The position numbers and the translations under genes were made by a program. A DNA stretch of 64,000 bases, taken from contig JAFAGR010000077.1 in the NCBI GenBank assembly GCA_023422565.1, forward strand, positions 1 to 64,000, written 5' to 3'. Shown in pieces: positions 55,484 to 63,262 of the stretch. This stretch comes from Bacteroidota bacterium (lineage in GTDB: Bacteria; Bacteroidota; Bacteroidia; Chitinophagales; Chitinophagaceae). Numbering within the stretch: position 1 is the first letter of the stretch; every line of letters starts with the position of its first letter. Below the pieces are notes generated by a model, which did no database searches, was not told the origin of the DNA, and was given only the letters and a program-made list of their open reading frames with translations.

Positions 55484-56074
55484 ATGTACGAACAACTACG
55501 GCAAAAATTTGATGAATCAGTAACGCTGACTGATGAGGAATTCGAATTTTGTAAAACTCTTTTTCAACCAAAAAAACTAAGGAAGAAACAATATCTTTTG
55601 CAGGAAGGAGATGTGTGCAAATACACTGCCTTCGTGGAGAAAGGCATTCTTCGGTCTTATACCATTGACCAGAAAGGCTCGGAACACATCCTGCAATTTG
55701 CGATGGAGGGTTGGTGGCTCGGAGACCTGTACAGTTTTTTTACCGGGCTGCCTTCCAACTACACGATGGACGCGCTCGAGGAAAGCGAACTTCTTTTAAT
55801 AAGTAAACCAAACTGGGATATTTTGCTGGAACGCGTGCCCAAGCTCGAACGTTTTTTTAGAATTATTATCCAGAATAATCTTATCGCCACGCAAAGACGC
55901 CTCATCGGCTCCTTCAGCGAAACGGCGGAAAAAAAATATGAAAACCTTGTGCACTCTTTTTCAGACTGTTTCCAAAGGGTGCCGCAGCATATGATAGCAT
56001 CCTACCTTGGTATCACGCGGGAAACCCTAAGCAGGATCAGGAACAACATATCCAGGAAGAAAAACGCAGGATAA
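55484..56074 (+). CDS. Crp/Fnr family transcription regulator
   Basis: A 196-residue regulator: an N-terminal cyclic-nucleotide-binding-like fold (about 20-125, with L-Q-E-G-D-V-C and F-V-E-K-G-I-L-R-S-Y) and a C-terminal winged helix (about 145-190, M-I-A-S-Y-L-G-I-T-R-E-T-L-S-R-I-R). No Cys cluster for Fe-S is present. The recognition helix T-R-E-T-L-S-R is typical of Bacteroidota members that respond to stress. Ligand unknown. Operator-like repeats lie upstream. Confidence 0.88.
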   Translation: MYEQLRQKFDESVTLTDEEFEFCKTLFQPKKLRKKQYLLQEGDVCKYTAFVEKGILRSYTIDQKGSEHILQFAMEGWWLGDLYSFFTGLPSNYTMDALEESELLLISKPNWDILLERVPKLERFFRIIIQNNLIATQRRLIGSFSETAEKKYENLVHSFSDCFQRVPQHMIASYLGITRETLSRIRNNISRKKNAG

Positions 56075-56271
56075 TAGAGAAATCTACAATAACTACTTTT
56101 TAAATTCGATAAAGGTCACAAAGCTCCACAAAGAGAAATCATAGATCCACAAAGGGCTTCAGGATCTTTGAAAACAATACTGCATTTGATGCCCATGGCC
56201 GGCGTTTTCACATCGCTGGTGCCCGCAATTCCATAAAGTAAAAAGTCAAAATTCAAAATCAATTCGCGGAA

Positions 56272-56359
56272 ATCAGCGGTGTATTTCTATCTGCGGGAAT
56301 CAGCGGGAAAATTTTCACGCAAAGCCACAAAGGATGCAAAGACGCAAAGCGCTAATTAC
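56272..56359 (+). repeat. 88-bp direct repeat, copy A
   Basis: Starts ATCAGCGGTGTATTTC and ends GCTAATTAC. Copy B at 56469-56556 differs at about 5 of 88 positions. Confidence 0.85.
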
Positions 56360-56468
56360 GATTTACGAATTGTGAGATCCATTGAAAAAGAAACTCTGTC
56401 CCCGTGTAGCTCCGTTGCTCTGTGATCTCCATGGTCAATTTCAAAAAGTGAAAAAGGGATCAGCGGGC

Positions 56469-56556
56469 ATCAGCGGTGTATTTCTTTCTGCGGGAATCAG
56501 CGGGAAAAATTTCACGCAAAGCCACAAAGAGTGCAAAGACGCAAAGCGTTAATTAC
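56469..56556 (+). repeat. 88-bp direct repeat, copy B
   Basis: About 94 percent identical to copy A, with the same length and no gap. The 197-bp spacing and lack of a reading frame argue against a gene. Confidence 0.85.
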
Positions 56557-56580
56557 ATACTTGCATCCCAAATCTCACAT

Positions 56581-56624
56581 GCCGACGCTTCGGTCGGCAT
56601 CGAGACCGCTTCACGCGTCTCGAT
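56581..56624. repeat. Two adjacent palindromes
   Basis: GCCGAC-N6-GTCGGC (56581-56598) is followed directly by ATCGAGAC-N10-GTCTCGAT (56599-56624). No T-run follows, so neither is a clear terminator for the convergent gene ending at 56649. Confidence 0.7.
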
Positions 56625-56648
56625 CCCATATCTCACAGCTCTAATCTG

Positions 56649-57254
56649 CTACCTCGCAAAACCCTTTATAAGATCAAGCAGGCTTCCCCCATTTCTTTGT
56701 TGCTGCTGTTGGGCACCACCGGCAAGTTGGCCGATGATATCCATCAAACCTCCGCCACCGTTATCGTTGGATGAATTACCGCCGCCTATTTGCGAAAGAA
56801 TATCAGTGATGCTTCCACCGCCTCTTTCCTGAACCACTTCGCGGCTCTTGCCGCCTGTAATTGAACTTAAAAGGTTGTCAAGCGAGAAGCCATTGTCATT
56901 TGAATCATTAGAACGATTGATCAGGTTGCCCAATACGGAAGGAATTAAACTTGCGGCCACACCATTTGCCTTGTTGCCATTCATGTTGAATTTGCTGATG
57001 AGCTTTCCTGCGAAATGGCCGATCATCATGCTGACTATCGGGTTGCTTAATAAACTGTTCTTATTATTTCCGCCCTTAAACATATCAAGGATTGAAGACA
57101 AGCCACCTCCCGCTACCATATTCCTTAAGCCGGAAGCAACCGTATTGGTGGCCTCAGACACCACTTCCTGGTTTTGTTCATTGGGAATTTCAGGGTTATC
57201 AATAACCGAATCTTTCGCGGTTCCCTGTACGAGTTCAAATAATTCTTTTAGCAT
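56649..57254 (-). CDS. DUF937-like Gly/Asn-rich protein
   Basis: From the ATG at 57254, 201 residues with an acidic Glu/Asn-rich N-terminal part, helices with A-G-x-L-I/S-x-F motifs and several G-G-G-N and Q-Q-Q-Q-Q tracts. The V-A-A-S-L-I-P-S-V-L-G-N-L stretch resembles the DUF937/YidB family, though the match is loose. No signal peptide. Function unknown. Confidence 0.65.
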   Translation of the reverse strand: MLKELFELVQGTAKDSVIDNPEIPNEQNQEVVSEATNTVASGLRNMVAGGGLSSILDMFKGGNNKNSLLSNPIVSMMIGHFAGKLISKFNMNGNKANGVAASLIPSVLGNLINRSNDSNDNGFSLDNLLSSITGGKSREVVQERGGGSITDILSQIGGGNSSNDNGGGGLMDIIGQLAGGAQQQQQRNGGSLLDLIKGFAR

Positions 57255-57331
57255 GGTTGATCGTATTAAAGTGTAGAGAATTGTTTGCAATAATCATACT
57301 AAACTAAACAAGTTAGTGGAACGAAGAGCTC

Positions 57332-58072
57332 TCATTTTTTAACCTTGCCCGCCCTTAAAAGCAGCGGGAAAGTTATCTTCTTCCGTTCACCTTTGATCCA
57401 ACCAATTTTTAAATCGTCCTCGATCAAAAGTAAAGGATCGCTGTCCATGCTTTCTTTATAATGTTTTACTGCGGACCAGGTACGAAGAAATCCGATCAAT
57501 TCTTCAAGGCTCCAATAGGTTTCAATATTCATCTTCGGTACTTCGAACTCATCGAATGGAAAGGGAATGGTTTCATAATTCTCATCTATATACCTTCGCT
57601 CCGCATCCCAGTAAGGGCCGGTGATATCCTTATAAAAGCGGTTTATAACCGTATCCGTTAGTTCATCAACCTGCAGCAGGCCATAGCCCACGGCTACAAA
57701 AACGGCATTATCTTTTGCAGTGCGAAAAACCTGATCATAAAACCGCTCGAAATTGAACCAATGAATTGCCTGGGCCACAATTATCAGATCGAAAAAATCT
57801 GAAGGGAAGGAAGCATACGCCGAATCTTCCTTAGAGTAAATAATATTTTTCTTTTGAATGGCATACTTAAGCTGGTTCTCACTTATATCGGTACCGTAAA
57901 CCTTTCGGAAATGTTTCGCGAGCTCTGAAGCCATTTGCCCATTGCCGGTTCCGCAATCCCATGCCACATCACGGCACGTCACTTTTGAAAGCAGGAAATC
58001 ATAAAGAACTTCAGGGTACACCGGCCTGTACTGCGCATACTTTGCCGATGCATGAGAGAAATTGTCTTTCAT
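57332..58072 (-). CDS. SAM-dependent methyltransferase
   Basis: A 246-residue class I methyltransferase. The SAM loop is A-W-D-C-G-T-G-N-G-Q-M-A-S-E-L near residues 38-52, the acid of motif II is Y-G-T-D-I-S, and motif IV is F-D-L-I-I-V-A-Q-A-I-H-W. It resembles the Tam/UbiE-like group of small-molecule methyltransferases; substrate unknown. The ATG at 58072 is used; a TTG one codon earlier is also in frame. Confidence 0.87.
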   Translation of the reverse strand: MKDNFSHASAKYAQYRPVYPEVLYDFLLSKVTCRDVAWDCGTGNGQMASELAKHFRKVYGTDISENQLKYAIQKKNIIYSKEDSAYASFPSDFFDLIIVAQAIHWFNFERFYDQVFRTAKDNAVFVAVGYGLLQVDELTDTVINRFYKDITGPYWDAERRYIDENYETIPFPFDEFEVPKMNIETYWSLEELIGFLRTWSAVKHYKESMDSDPLLLIEDDLKIGWIKGERKKITFPLLLRAGKVKK

Positions 58073-58106
58073 CAATGAAGTTTATCTCAAGTTAGCAAGA
58101 TACGGG

Positions 58107-58137
58107 TTGAAAAGCGCGGACCTGCGTTATAACTTTG
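58107..58137 (+). promoter_or_regulatory. Bacteroidota promoter of the AraC-MGMT gene
   Basis: TTG at 58107-58109 and a perfect TAACTTTG at 58130-58137 with a 20-bp spacer. The ATG begins 4 nt later, so the message would be leaderless. Confidence 0.5.
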
Positions 58138-58141
58138 ACAC

Positions 58142-58999
58142 ATGGAAACAACTTTGGAAGGGCCATCAGACTATGACCGCATTGCCGCTGCAATAGAATT
58201 TATTACGCAGAATCACTTGTTGCAGCCTTCTCTAGACGATGTGGCGCAGGGGGTCGGTTTAAGCCCTTTCCACTTTCAAAGAGTTTTTTCGCGATGGGCC
58301 GGTGTAAGCCCGAAGAAATTTTTACAATTCACCACGCTCACTTATGCCCGGCAAATTTTGCAAACACCCGGCGCTACATTGTTTGATGCCGCAGTTGATT
58401 CAGGCCTGTCGGGCACAGGGCGACTGCACGATCTCTTCATCCGGTTCATTGCCATGACCCCGGGAGAATATAAAAACGGGGGGGAACAACTTCAGATTAA
58501 TTTTCAATTTCTGCCGACAATATTTGGTGAGGCACTAATTGCAAAAACGCAGCGTGGCATCTGCCATCTGATGTTTGAAAAGAACAGGGATGAAGGGATG
58601 GAAAATTTGAAGTCCGCATTTCCGAATGCACTTTTCACTGAAACTGACGATCCTGTTTTTCACAATGCAGTAAGAATAATCGGGCAGGAAATGCCGCTGG
58701 AGCCTTTGCATATTCATCTGAAGGGAAGCCCCTTTCAAATAAAGGTATGGGAAGCACTTCTCAATATTCCTCCGGGCTCGGCAGCTTCTTACGGCAAGCT
58801 GGCCGGGTACCTGAATTTTGAAAAATCCGCAGCAAGGGCGGTCGGCACAGCGATCGGAAAAAATCCTGTAGCATACCTGATACCCTGTCATCGCGTGATT
58901 CAGGCAAACGGCCTCCCGGGTGGCTATCGTTGGGGACTTACACGAAAAAAAATAATGATGGCTTACGAGGGTGTCACAAGTGACTCACCGGAAAAATAA
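58142..58999 (+). CDS. AraC-MGMT fusion, Ada-like DNA-repair regulator
   Basis: A 285-residue fusion of an AraC-type helix-turn-helix (about 15-110) and an O6-methylguanine-DNA methyltransferase domain (about 190-275) with the P-C-H-R-V-I active site at Cys249. It lacks the N-terminal zinc domain of E. coli Ada, so it would not sense methylphosphotriesters the same way. It likely repairs and perhaps senses alkylated DNA. The promoter sits 4 nt before the ATG. Confidence 0.9.
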   Translation: METTLEGPSDYDRIAAAIEFITQNHLLQPSLDDVAQGVGLSPFHFQRVFSRWAGVSPKKFLQFTTLTYARQILQTPGATLFDAAVDSGLSGTGRLHDLFIRFIAMTPGEYKNGGEQLQINFQFLPTIFGEALIAKTQRGICHLMFEKNRDEGMENLKSAFPNALFTETDDPVFHNAVRIIGQEMPLEPLHIHLKGSPFQIKVWEALLNIPPGSAASYGKLAGYLNFEKSAARAVGTAIGKNPVAYLIPCHRVIQANGLPGGYRWGLTRKKIMMAYEGVTSDSPEK

Positions 59000-59069
59000 C
59001 AGCAGAGAGCGTCGAAACCACTTTTCTTTTGAAGAGTTGACGGGATAGTTTTGAAAGAAAACTTTTCCA

Positions 59070-59480
59070 ATGATCATTACAATTCTTCCGGTCCATTTCA
59101 TCATCTTTCCAAAAGATACAAAGCCGGTTTTGGCAGGAAACCATACAGGGCTTTACGACATCATCCAGAAAACACTCATTAGTTTAAAGTGCGGTGTAAT
59201 AGCGGTGAATGGGGCAAATGACCATATCCATATCGGCACGCATCTTTCGCCCTACATTTCTATGGATGAATTGATGGATGAAGTTCGCGGCGCAGCTTCG
59301 GGATTCATTGAGCGCTCAGGCCTCTTCCCTGCGTTTACAGGATGGGATAAAGACTACATTGCCGAAACTACCTGTTGGCACGAAGCGGATAAATTAAAAG
59401 AGGAGATCGATAACCAAAGGTTATACCATAAGACCCACACGCTTGAAGAAGAGCTAAGAAGTAAAGGCTTCCCTGTTTAA
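59070..59480 (+). CDS. IS200-type HUH transposase-like protein, catalytic Tyr missing
   Basis: A 136-residue protein over nearly the full length of a TnpA/REP-associated transposase. The HUH motif is H-I-H (52-54) within N-D-H-I-H-I-G, and S-P-Y-I-S-M-D-E-L and N-Q-R-L-Y-H-K-T-H-T-L-E-E-E blocks fit the family. In active enzymes the last helix carries Y-I-x-x-Q with the nucleophilic Tyr; here that reads E-I-D-N-Q with Glu112. It is probably not a transposase but a domesticated relic. No REP or IS ends flank it. It overlaps the Rrf2 gene end by 27 bp. Confidence 0.72.
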   Translation: MIITILPVHFIIFPKDTKPVLAGNHTGLYDIIQKTLISLKCGVIAVNGANDHIHIGTHLSPYISMDELMDEVRGAASGFIERSGLFPAFTGWDKDYIAETTCWHEADKLKEEIDNQRLYHKTHTLEEELRSKGFPV

Positions 59481-59945
59481 AACAATGCTATCGTCTGAAA
59501 TAAGTGTGCGCAGTATTTCCATTGATTCAGTTTCTGAGCTAACCAAATCGTGCAGTGTGATTTGGGAAAGTAATTTATCAACGGTGAATTGAATCATATT
59601 CCAAAGTGAACGTGCTGAGCAGTTCACGGAATTAGTACAGAGCTTTACGGTGCCGTGATGCTTTTCACAAAACTCCCTGTCGAACATTACGCCACCCAAT
59701 GCGGCGAGAACATCCCGAATGATAATTTCCTTTGCGGGGCGTGCAAGTACATAACCGCCCTTGTTACCGGGTGTACTGTTGATCACTTCCGCAATACGTA
59801 AGGTTCTTGTAAGCTTGGCTATGTAGTGACTGCTCAGGCCTTCCGCCTCGCTAAGCTGAGGGATGCTGATTCCCTGCGCATCTTTGCAAGACGCGATCCG
59901 GATCAAAACCCGCAAACCATATTCTTCCTGTGCAGTTATCTTCAT
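59454..59945 (-). CDS. Rrf2 family regulator
   Basis: A 163-residue IscR-like repressor with a winged helix (about 1-60, S-H-Y-I-A-K-L-T-R-T-L-R) and a C-terminal part with Cys93, Cys103 and Cys109, the pattern that holds a [2Fe-2S] cluster in this family. It is the last gene of the SUF operon, 11 bp after DUF59, so it probably senses cluster status and controls the same genes. Confidence 0.87.
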   Translation of the reverse strand: MKITAQEEYGLRVLIRIASCKDAQGISIPQLSEAEGLSSHYIAKLTRTLRIAEVINSTPGNKGGYVLARPAKEIIIRDVLAALGGVMFDREFCEKHHGTVKLCTNSVNCSARSLWNMIQFTVDKLLSQITLHDLVSSETESMEILRTLISDDSIVLNREAFTS

Positions 59946-59956
59946 TATTCTTTTTA

Positions 59957-60277
59957 TTAAAACATGTCGAGTTCAAGTCGCGCAGCTTCAGACATCATGC
60001 TCTTATCCCACGGCGGGTTCCAGGTAACCGAAACATGCACATCATTCACACCTTCAATCGCACGAACCTTTTGATCAACCTCCACAGGAAGCGATTGCGC
60101 CGCCGGGCAACCGGGCGCTGTAAGCGTCATTACCACCTGAACATTATTCACCGGCAGAATGTCTACTTCATAAATCAACCCGAGATCAAAAATATTCACC
60201 GGCAATTCAGGGTCATAAATTCCGCTGATCACCTCTATCACTTTCGCTTTTAGTTCTTCCGTATTCATCATCATCAT
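59957..60277 (-). CDS. DUF59/MIP18 family protein (SufT-like)
   Basis: A 106-residue protein of the MIP18/DUF59 group that helps mature Fe-S proteins. The D-P-E-L-P-V-N-I-F-D-L-G-L-I-Y and T-L-T-A-P-G-C-P motifs are present. Four ATGs in a row begin the gene; the first overlaps the sufE stop as ATGA, which favours it. Confidence 0.88.
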   Translation of the reverse strand: MMMMNTEELKAKVIEVISGIYDPELPVNIFDLGLIYEVDILPVNNVQVVMTLTAPGCPAAQSLPVEVDQKVRAIEGVNDVHVSVTWNPPWDKSMMSEAARLELDMF

Positions 60278-60717
60278 GCATTTTGATTTTTAGCCTTGAA
60301 GGCAAGTGCATAATTTTTCATTTGCTTCACCATAGCCACAAGTCCGTTTGAACGGGTTTGCGCCAAGTGCGTATTCATTCCGATCTTTTCAATAAAGCCA
60401 AGCTTCGTGTCTATAATATCATCCGGCTTCTGGCCGTTAAGCACATTAACCAGCATGCTTATTAATCCCTTCACTATTACCGCATCACTGTCTGCCTCAT
60501 AAAAAACTCTTCCATCGTTCTCATTCGCTACAAGCCAAACTGTGCTCTGGCATCCTTTCACTTTGTTCTCATCAACTTTATGTTTATCCTCAAGCGGCGC
60601 CAGCTTCTTCCCAAGTTCAATGATATATTCATATTTATCATCCCAACTGTCAAGAAAAGAAAACGCATCAACAATTTCCTCTTCGCGCTCTGATATGGTT
60701 GATGAAGTATCCATCAT
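60274..60717 (-). CDS. sufE: SufE sulfur-acceptor protein
   Basis: Accepts sulfur from SufS and passes it to the scaffold. From the ATG at 60717 it has 147 residues. The acceptor Cys is Cys56 in V-K-G-C-Q-S. The start overlaps the sufS stop as ATGA (60717-60714). A long upstream extension inside sufS is rejected. Confidence 0.9.
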   Translation of the reverse strand: MMDTSSTISEREEEIVDAFSFLDSWDDKYEYIIELGKKLAPLEDKHKVDENKVKGCQSTVWLVANENDGRVFYEADSDAVIVKGLISMLVNVLNGQKPDDIIDTKLGFIEKIGMNTHLAQTRSNGLVAMVKQMKNYALAFKAKNQNA

Positions 60718-61958
60718 TTCAGAATCTTTATTACTTTTTGAATTCCCGCCGCGAGCTTCTCCACTTCTTCTTCCGTATTGTATGCAGCAAAGGATGCGCG
60801 TGTAGTACCCGGGATATTGTAGCATGCCATCAGGGGCTGTGTGCAATGATGACCCGTTCTAACCGCAATTCCGGCATTATCCAACAAAATACCGATGTCT
60901 TGCGGATGGAGACCCTCAATTACAAAAGAGATCACACTCACTTTTTCCTTTGCCGTACCGATTATTTTCAACCCATCAATTTCCCGGAGCATCGAGGTTG
61001 CCATGTTCAACAAAAATGTTTCGTGCTTATGAATTCCACGCTTACCGGTTTGATTGATGAAATCTATTGCCACGCCAAATGCAATAACGTCTGCAATGTT
61101 TGGCGTGCCCGCTTCAAACTTATACGGCAACTCGTTGTAGGTAGTTTTTTCAAACGTAACTTCCTTTATCATTTCGCCTCCGCCCAAATACGGAGGCATG
61201 GCATTGAGTACATCTTTCCTGCCATACAGCACACCCACGCCGGTGGGTCCATACATCTTGTGGGCTGAGAAAACAAAAAAGTCCATCCCTAATTCCTGTA
61301 CATCTATTTCTAAATGCGCGGCTGATTGTGCACCATCAATTAAAACCGCGGCACCAAACTTTCTAGCTTCCGCAATAATGTGTTTAATGGGATTGATCGT
61401 TCCCAGCGCATTTGAAGCATGGTTAACTGCAACGATCTTTGTTTTATAAGAAAGTAGTTTGCGAAATTCTTCCAGATCGATCTCCCCTTCCTCAGTAACC
61501 GGTATCACCTTTAACACCGCTTCTTTTTCTTCGCACAACATCTGCCAGGGTACGATGTTGGAATGATGCTCCAGGGAAGAGATCAAAACCTCGTCACCCT
61601 TCTTTACATTTTTTCTTCCCCAACTGGATGCAACCAGGTTGATCCCCTGCGTTGTGCCACTGGTAAATATTATTTCCTCCCGGTTTTCCGCATTAATGAA
61701 AGAACGCACATTATCACGCGTACGCTCAAAGGCCGCAGTTGCCTCATCGGCAAGCGTATGAATACCGCGGTGGATATTTGCATTGTAACCTGAATAATAC
61801 CCGGATAATGCATCGATCACCTGCTGCGGCTTTTGCGTGGTAGCGGCATTGTCGAGATACACGAGTTCCTTTCCCTTCACCTTGCGATGAAGAATTGGGA
61901 ACTGGCTCCGAACCTGCTCCACATCCCATGCCTTTGATATCGTCGTAAATGTTTCCAT
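60714..61958 (-). CDS. sufS: Cysteine desulfurase SufS
   Basis: PLP enzyme that takes sulfur from cysteine. It has 414 residues. The PLP lysine is Lys234 in S-A-H-K-M-Y-G-P-T-G, and the active Cys372 lies in R-T-G-H-H-C-T-Q-P. It is coupled to sufD by TAATG and to sufE by ATGA. Confidence 0.96.
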   Translation of the reverse strand: METFTTISKAWDVEQVRSQFPILHRKVKGKELVYLDNAATTQKPQQVIDALSGYYSGYNANIHRGIHTLADEATAAFERTRDNVRSFINAENREEIIFTSGTTQGINLVASSWGRKNVKKGDEVLISSLEHHSNIVPWQMLCEEKEAVLKVIPVTEEGEIDLEEFRKLLSYKTKIVAVNHASNALGTINPIKHIIAEARKFGAAVLIDGAQSAAHLEIDVQELGMDFFVFSAHKMYGPTGVGVLYGRKDVLNAMPPYLGGGEMIKEVTFEKTTYNELPYKFEAGTPNIADVIAFGVAIDFINQTGKRGIHKHETFLLNMATSMLREIDGLKIIGTAKEKVSVISFVIEGLHPQDIGILLDNAGIAVRTGHHCTQPLMACYNIPGTTRASFAAYNTEEEVEKLAAGIQKVIKILK

Positions 61959-63244
61959 TAAATGAGGTTCAGTTTCTCACTGATCACCTGGTCAATATAA
62001 TTTCTGATCTCCTCGCTTTTTATTTCGTTGAGCACATCCATTGTAAAGCTGTGCAACACAAGTGATTTCGCCGTTTCTTCAGGGATACCGCGAGACTGTA
62101 GATAGAATAATCCTTCTTCGTCGATCTTGCCAATGGTGCATCCATGCGAGCATTTCACGTCATCGGCAAAGATCTCAAGCTGAGGCTTTGTGTTGATGGT
62201 TGCTTTGTTGGAAAGTAAAATGTTTTTATTAGACTGAAATGCATTTGTTTTTTGCGCGATCGGGCGTACAAATATTTTTCCATTGAACACTCCCGTTGCT
62301 TCATCCTTCATCACGCCTTTATACAATTGATTGCTGTAACAATTGGGTTGTTTGTTATCAACCACGGTATGGTTATCTACATGGCAGCTTCCATCCTGAA
62401 TGTACAATCCATAAAGATGCGCCTCGCAATAAGGCGACTCCATCAATATGTTTGTGTTGTTGCGAACGATCTTTCCGTTCAGTGAAATAGTAACCGTATG
62501 TACCAGGCTTTTACCAACCTGCCTGATATGAGTTGTGTTCACCTGGCTGGCATGGGCGGCATCATTCTGCAATTTCAAATAGTCGAAAACCGCATCCTGC
62601 TCCACGACTACTTCCAGCACCTGGTTGGTAAGGCTTTCCATTTTACCAAGCGAAACATAGGTTTCGATCATCTGCAGTTGTGATGCCTGCTGAAGATAAA
62701 CGAAACTTCGTGGCTGGCTCAGCATGTTATTCTTTGTGCCGTCGGTAATGTGATACACAAACAAGGGCGCATCAACCACCTTTCCTTTACCGGCAAGTAT
62801 GAAAACGCCCGCATTAATGAGCGCTGTATTCATCGCGTTGATACCATCCTGCAAATACACACTGCTGTGGCCGAGGTTTGGCTTCAGAAGATCAGGATAT
62901 TTTTCAGCCGCATCATTCAGCGAAAGCACTTCCATATCAGTAGAAATAAACCTGCTTTGTGCAGCAGAAAAATTTCCATTTACAAAAACGAGAACGTTCG
63001 CTGCATCATGGCCCGGCAAATAATATGATGAGAAATCCGGTGCATCCTTGGTTTGATCTGCAAAAGCAAAAGGTGTTTGAAACAAACCGCCTACTCGGGT
63101 GTACTTCCACTCCTCATTACGCGTTGTGGGAATACCTTTTTGCTCAAAAATTTCAAGGCCCTGATTCCTTACATCCGAAAGCGTATTTAAATGGCTCAAT
63201 TTATCAAGCGACTCCTTCCTTTCCTTTATCAATTCGATATTCAT
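61958..63244 (-). CDS. sufD: Fe-S assembly protein SufD
   Basis: Scaffold partner in the SufBCD complex. It has 428 residues, with a helical N-terminal part and a right-handed beta-helix core. The C-terminal C-S-H-G-C-T-I-G-K-I-D-E-E-G and Y-L-Q-S-R-G-I-P-E-E-T-A motifs are typical of SufB/SufD. SufB would lie beyond the right edge. 18 bp after sufC. Confidence 0.94.
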   Translation of the reverse strand: MNIELIKERKESLDKLSHLNTLSDVRNQGLEIFEQKGIPTTRNEEWKYTRVGGLFQTPFAFADQTKDAPDFSSYYLPGHDAANVLVFVNGNFSAAQSRFISTDMEVLSLNDAAEKYPDLLKPNLGHSSVYLQDGINAMNTALINAGVFILAGKGKVVDAPLFVYHITDGTKNNMLSQPRSFVYLQQASQLQMIETYVSLGKMESLTNQVLEVVVEQDAVFDYLKLQNDAAHASQVNTTHIRQVGKSLVHTVTISLNGKIVRNNTNILMESPYCEAHLYGLYIQDGSCHVDNHTVVDNKQPNCYSNQLYKGVMKDEATGVFNGKIFVRPIAQKTNAFQSNKNILLSNKATINTKPQLEIFADDVKCSHGCTIGKIDEEGLFYLQSRGIPEETAKSLVLHSFTMDVLNEIKSEEIRNYIDQVISEKLNLI

Positions 63245-63262
63245 GTTTCAATTTTATCCGGC

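Larger units (their letters stand above)
56075..56648. other. Repeat-rich gene-free interval
   Basis: About 570 bp without a credible gene. It contains two copies of an 88-bp direct repeat, several ATCAGCGG, GCAAAGCCACAAAG and GACGCAAAGC units, the 18-mer shared with the mdh-efp gap and two palindromes at the right end. Confidence 0.6.

Noticed and set aside
56476..56832. Frame of 118 residues on the plus strand at 56476
   Set aside because: It crosses the direct repeat and the palindromes and runs antisense into the DUF937-like gene.
60718..60846. Upstream extension of sufE
   Set aside because: It lies inside sufS, and the ATGA overlap at 60717 gives the proper family start.
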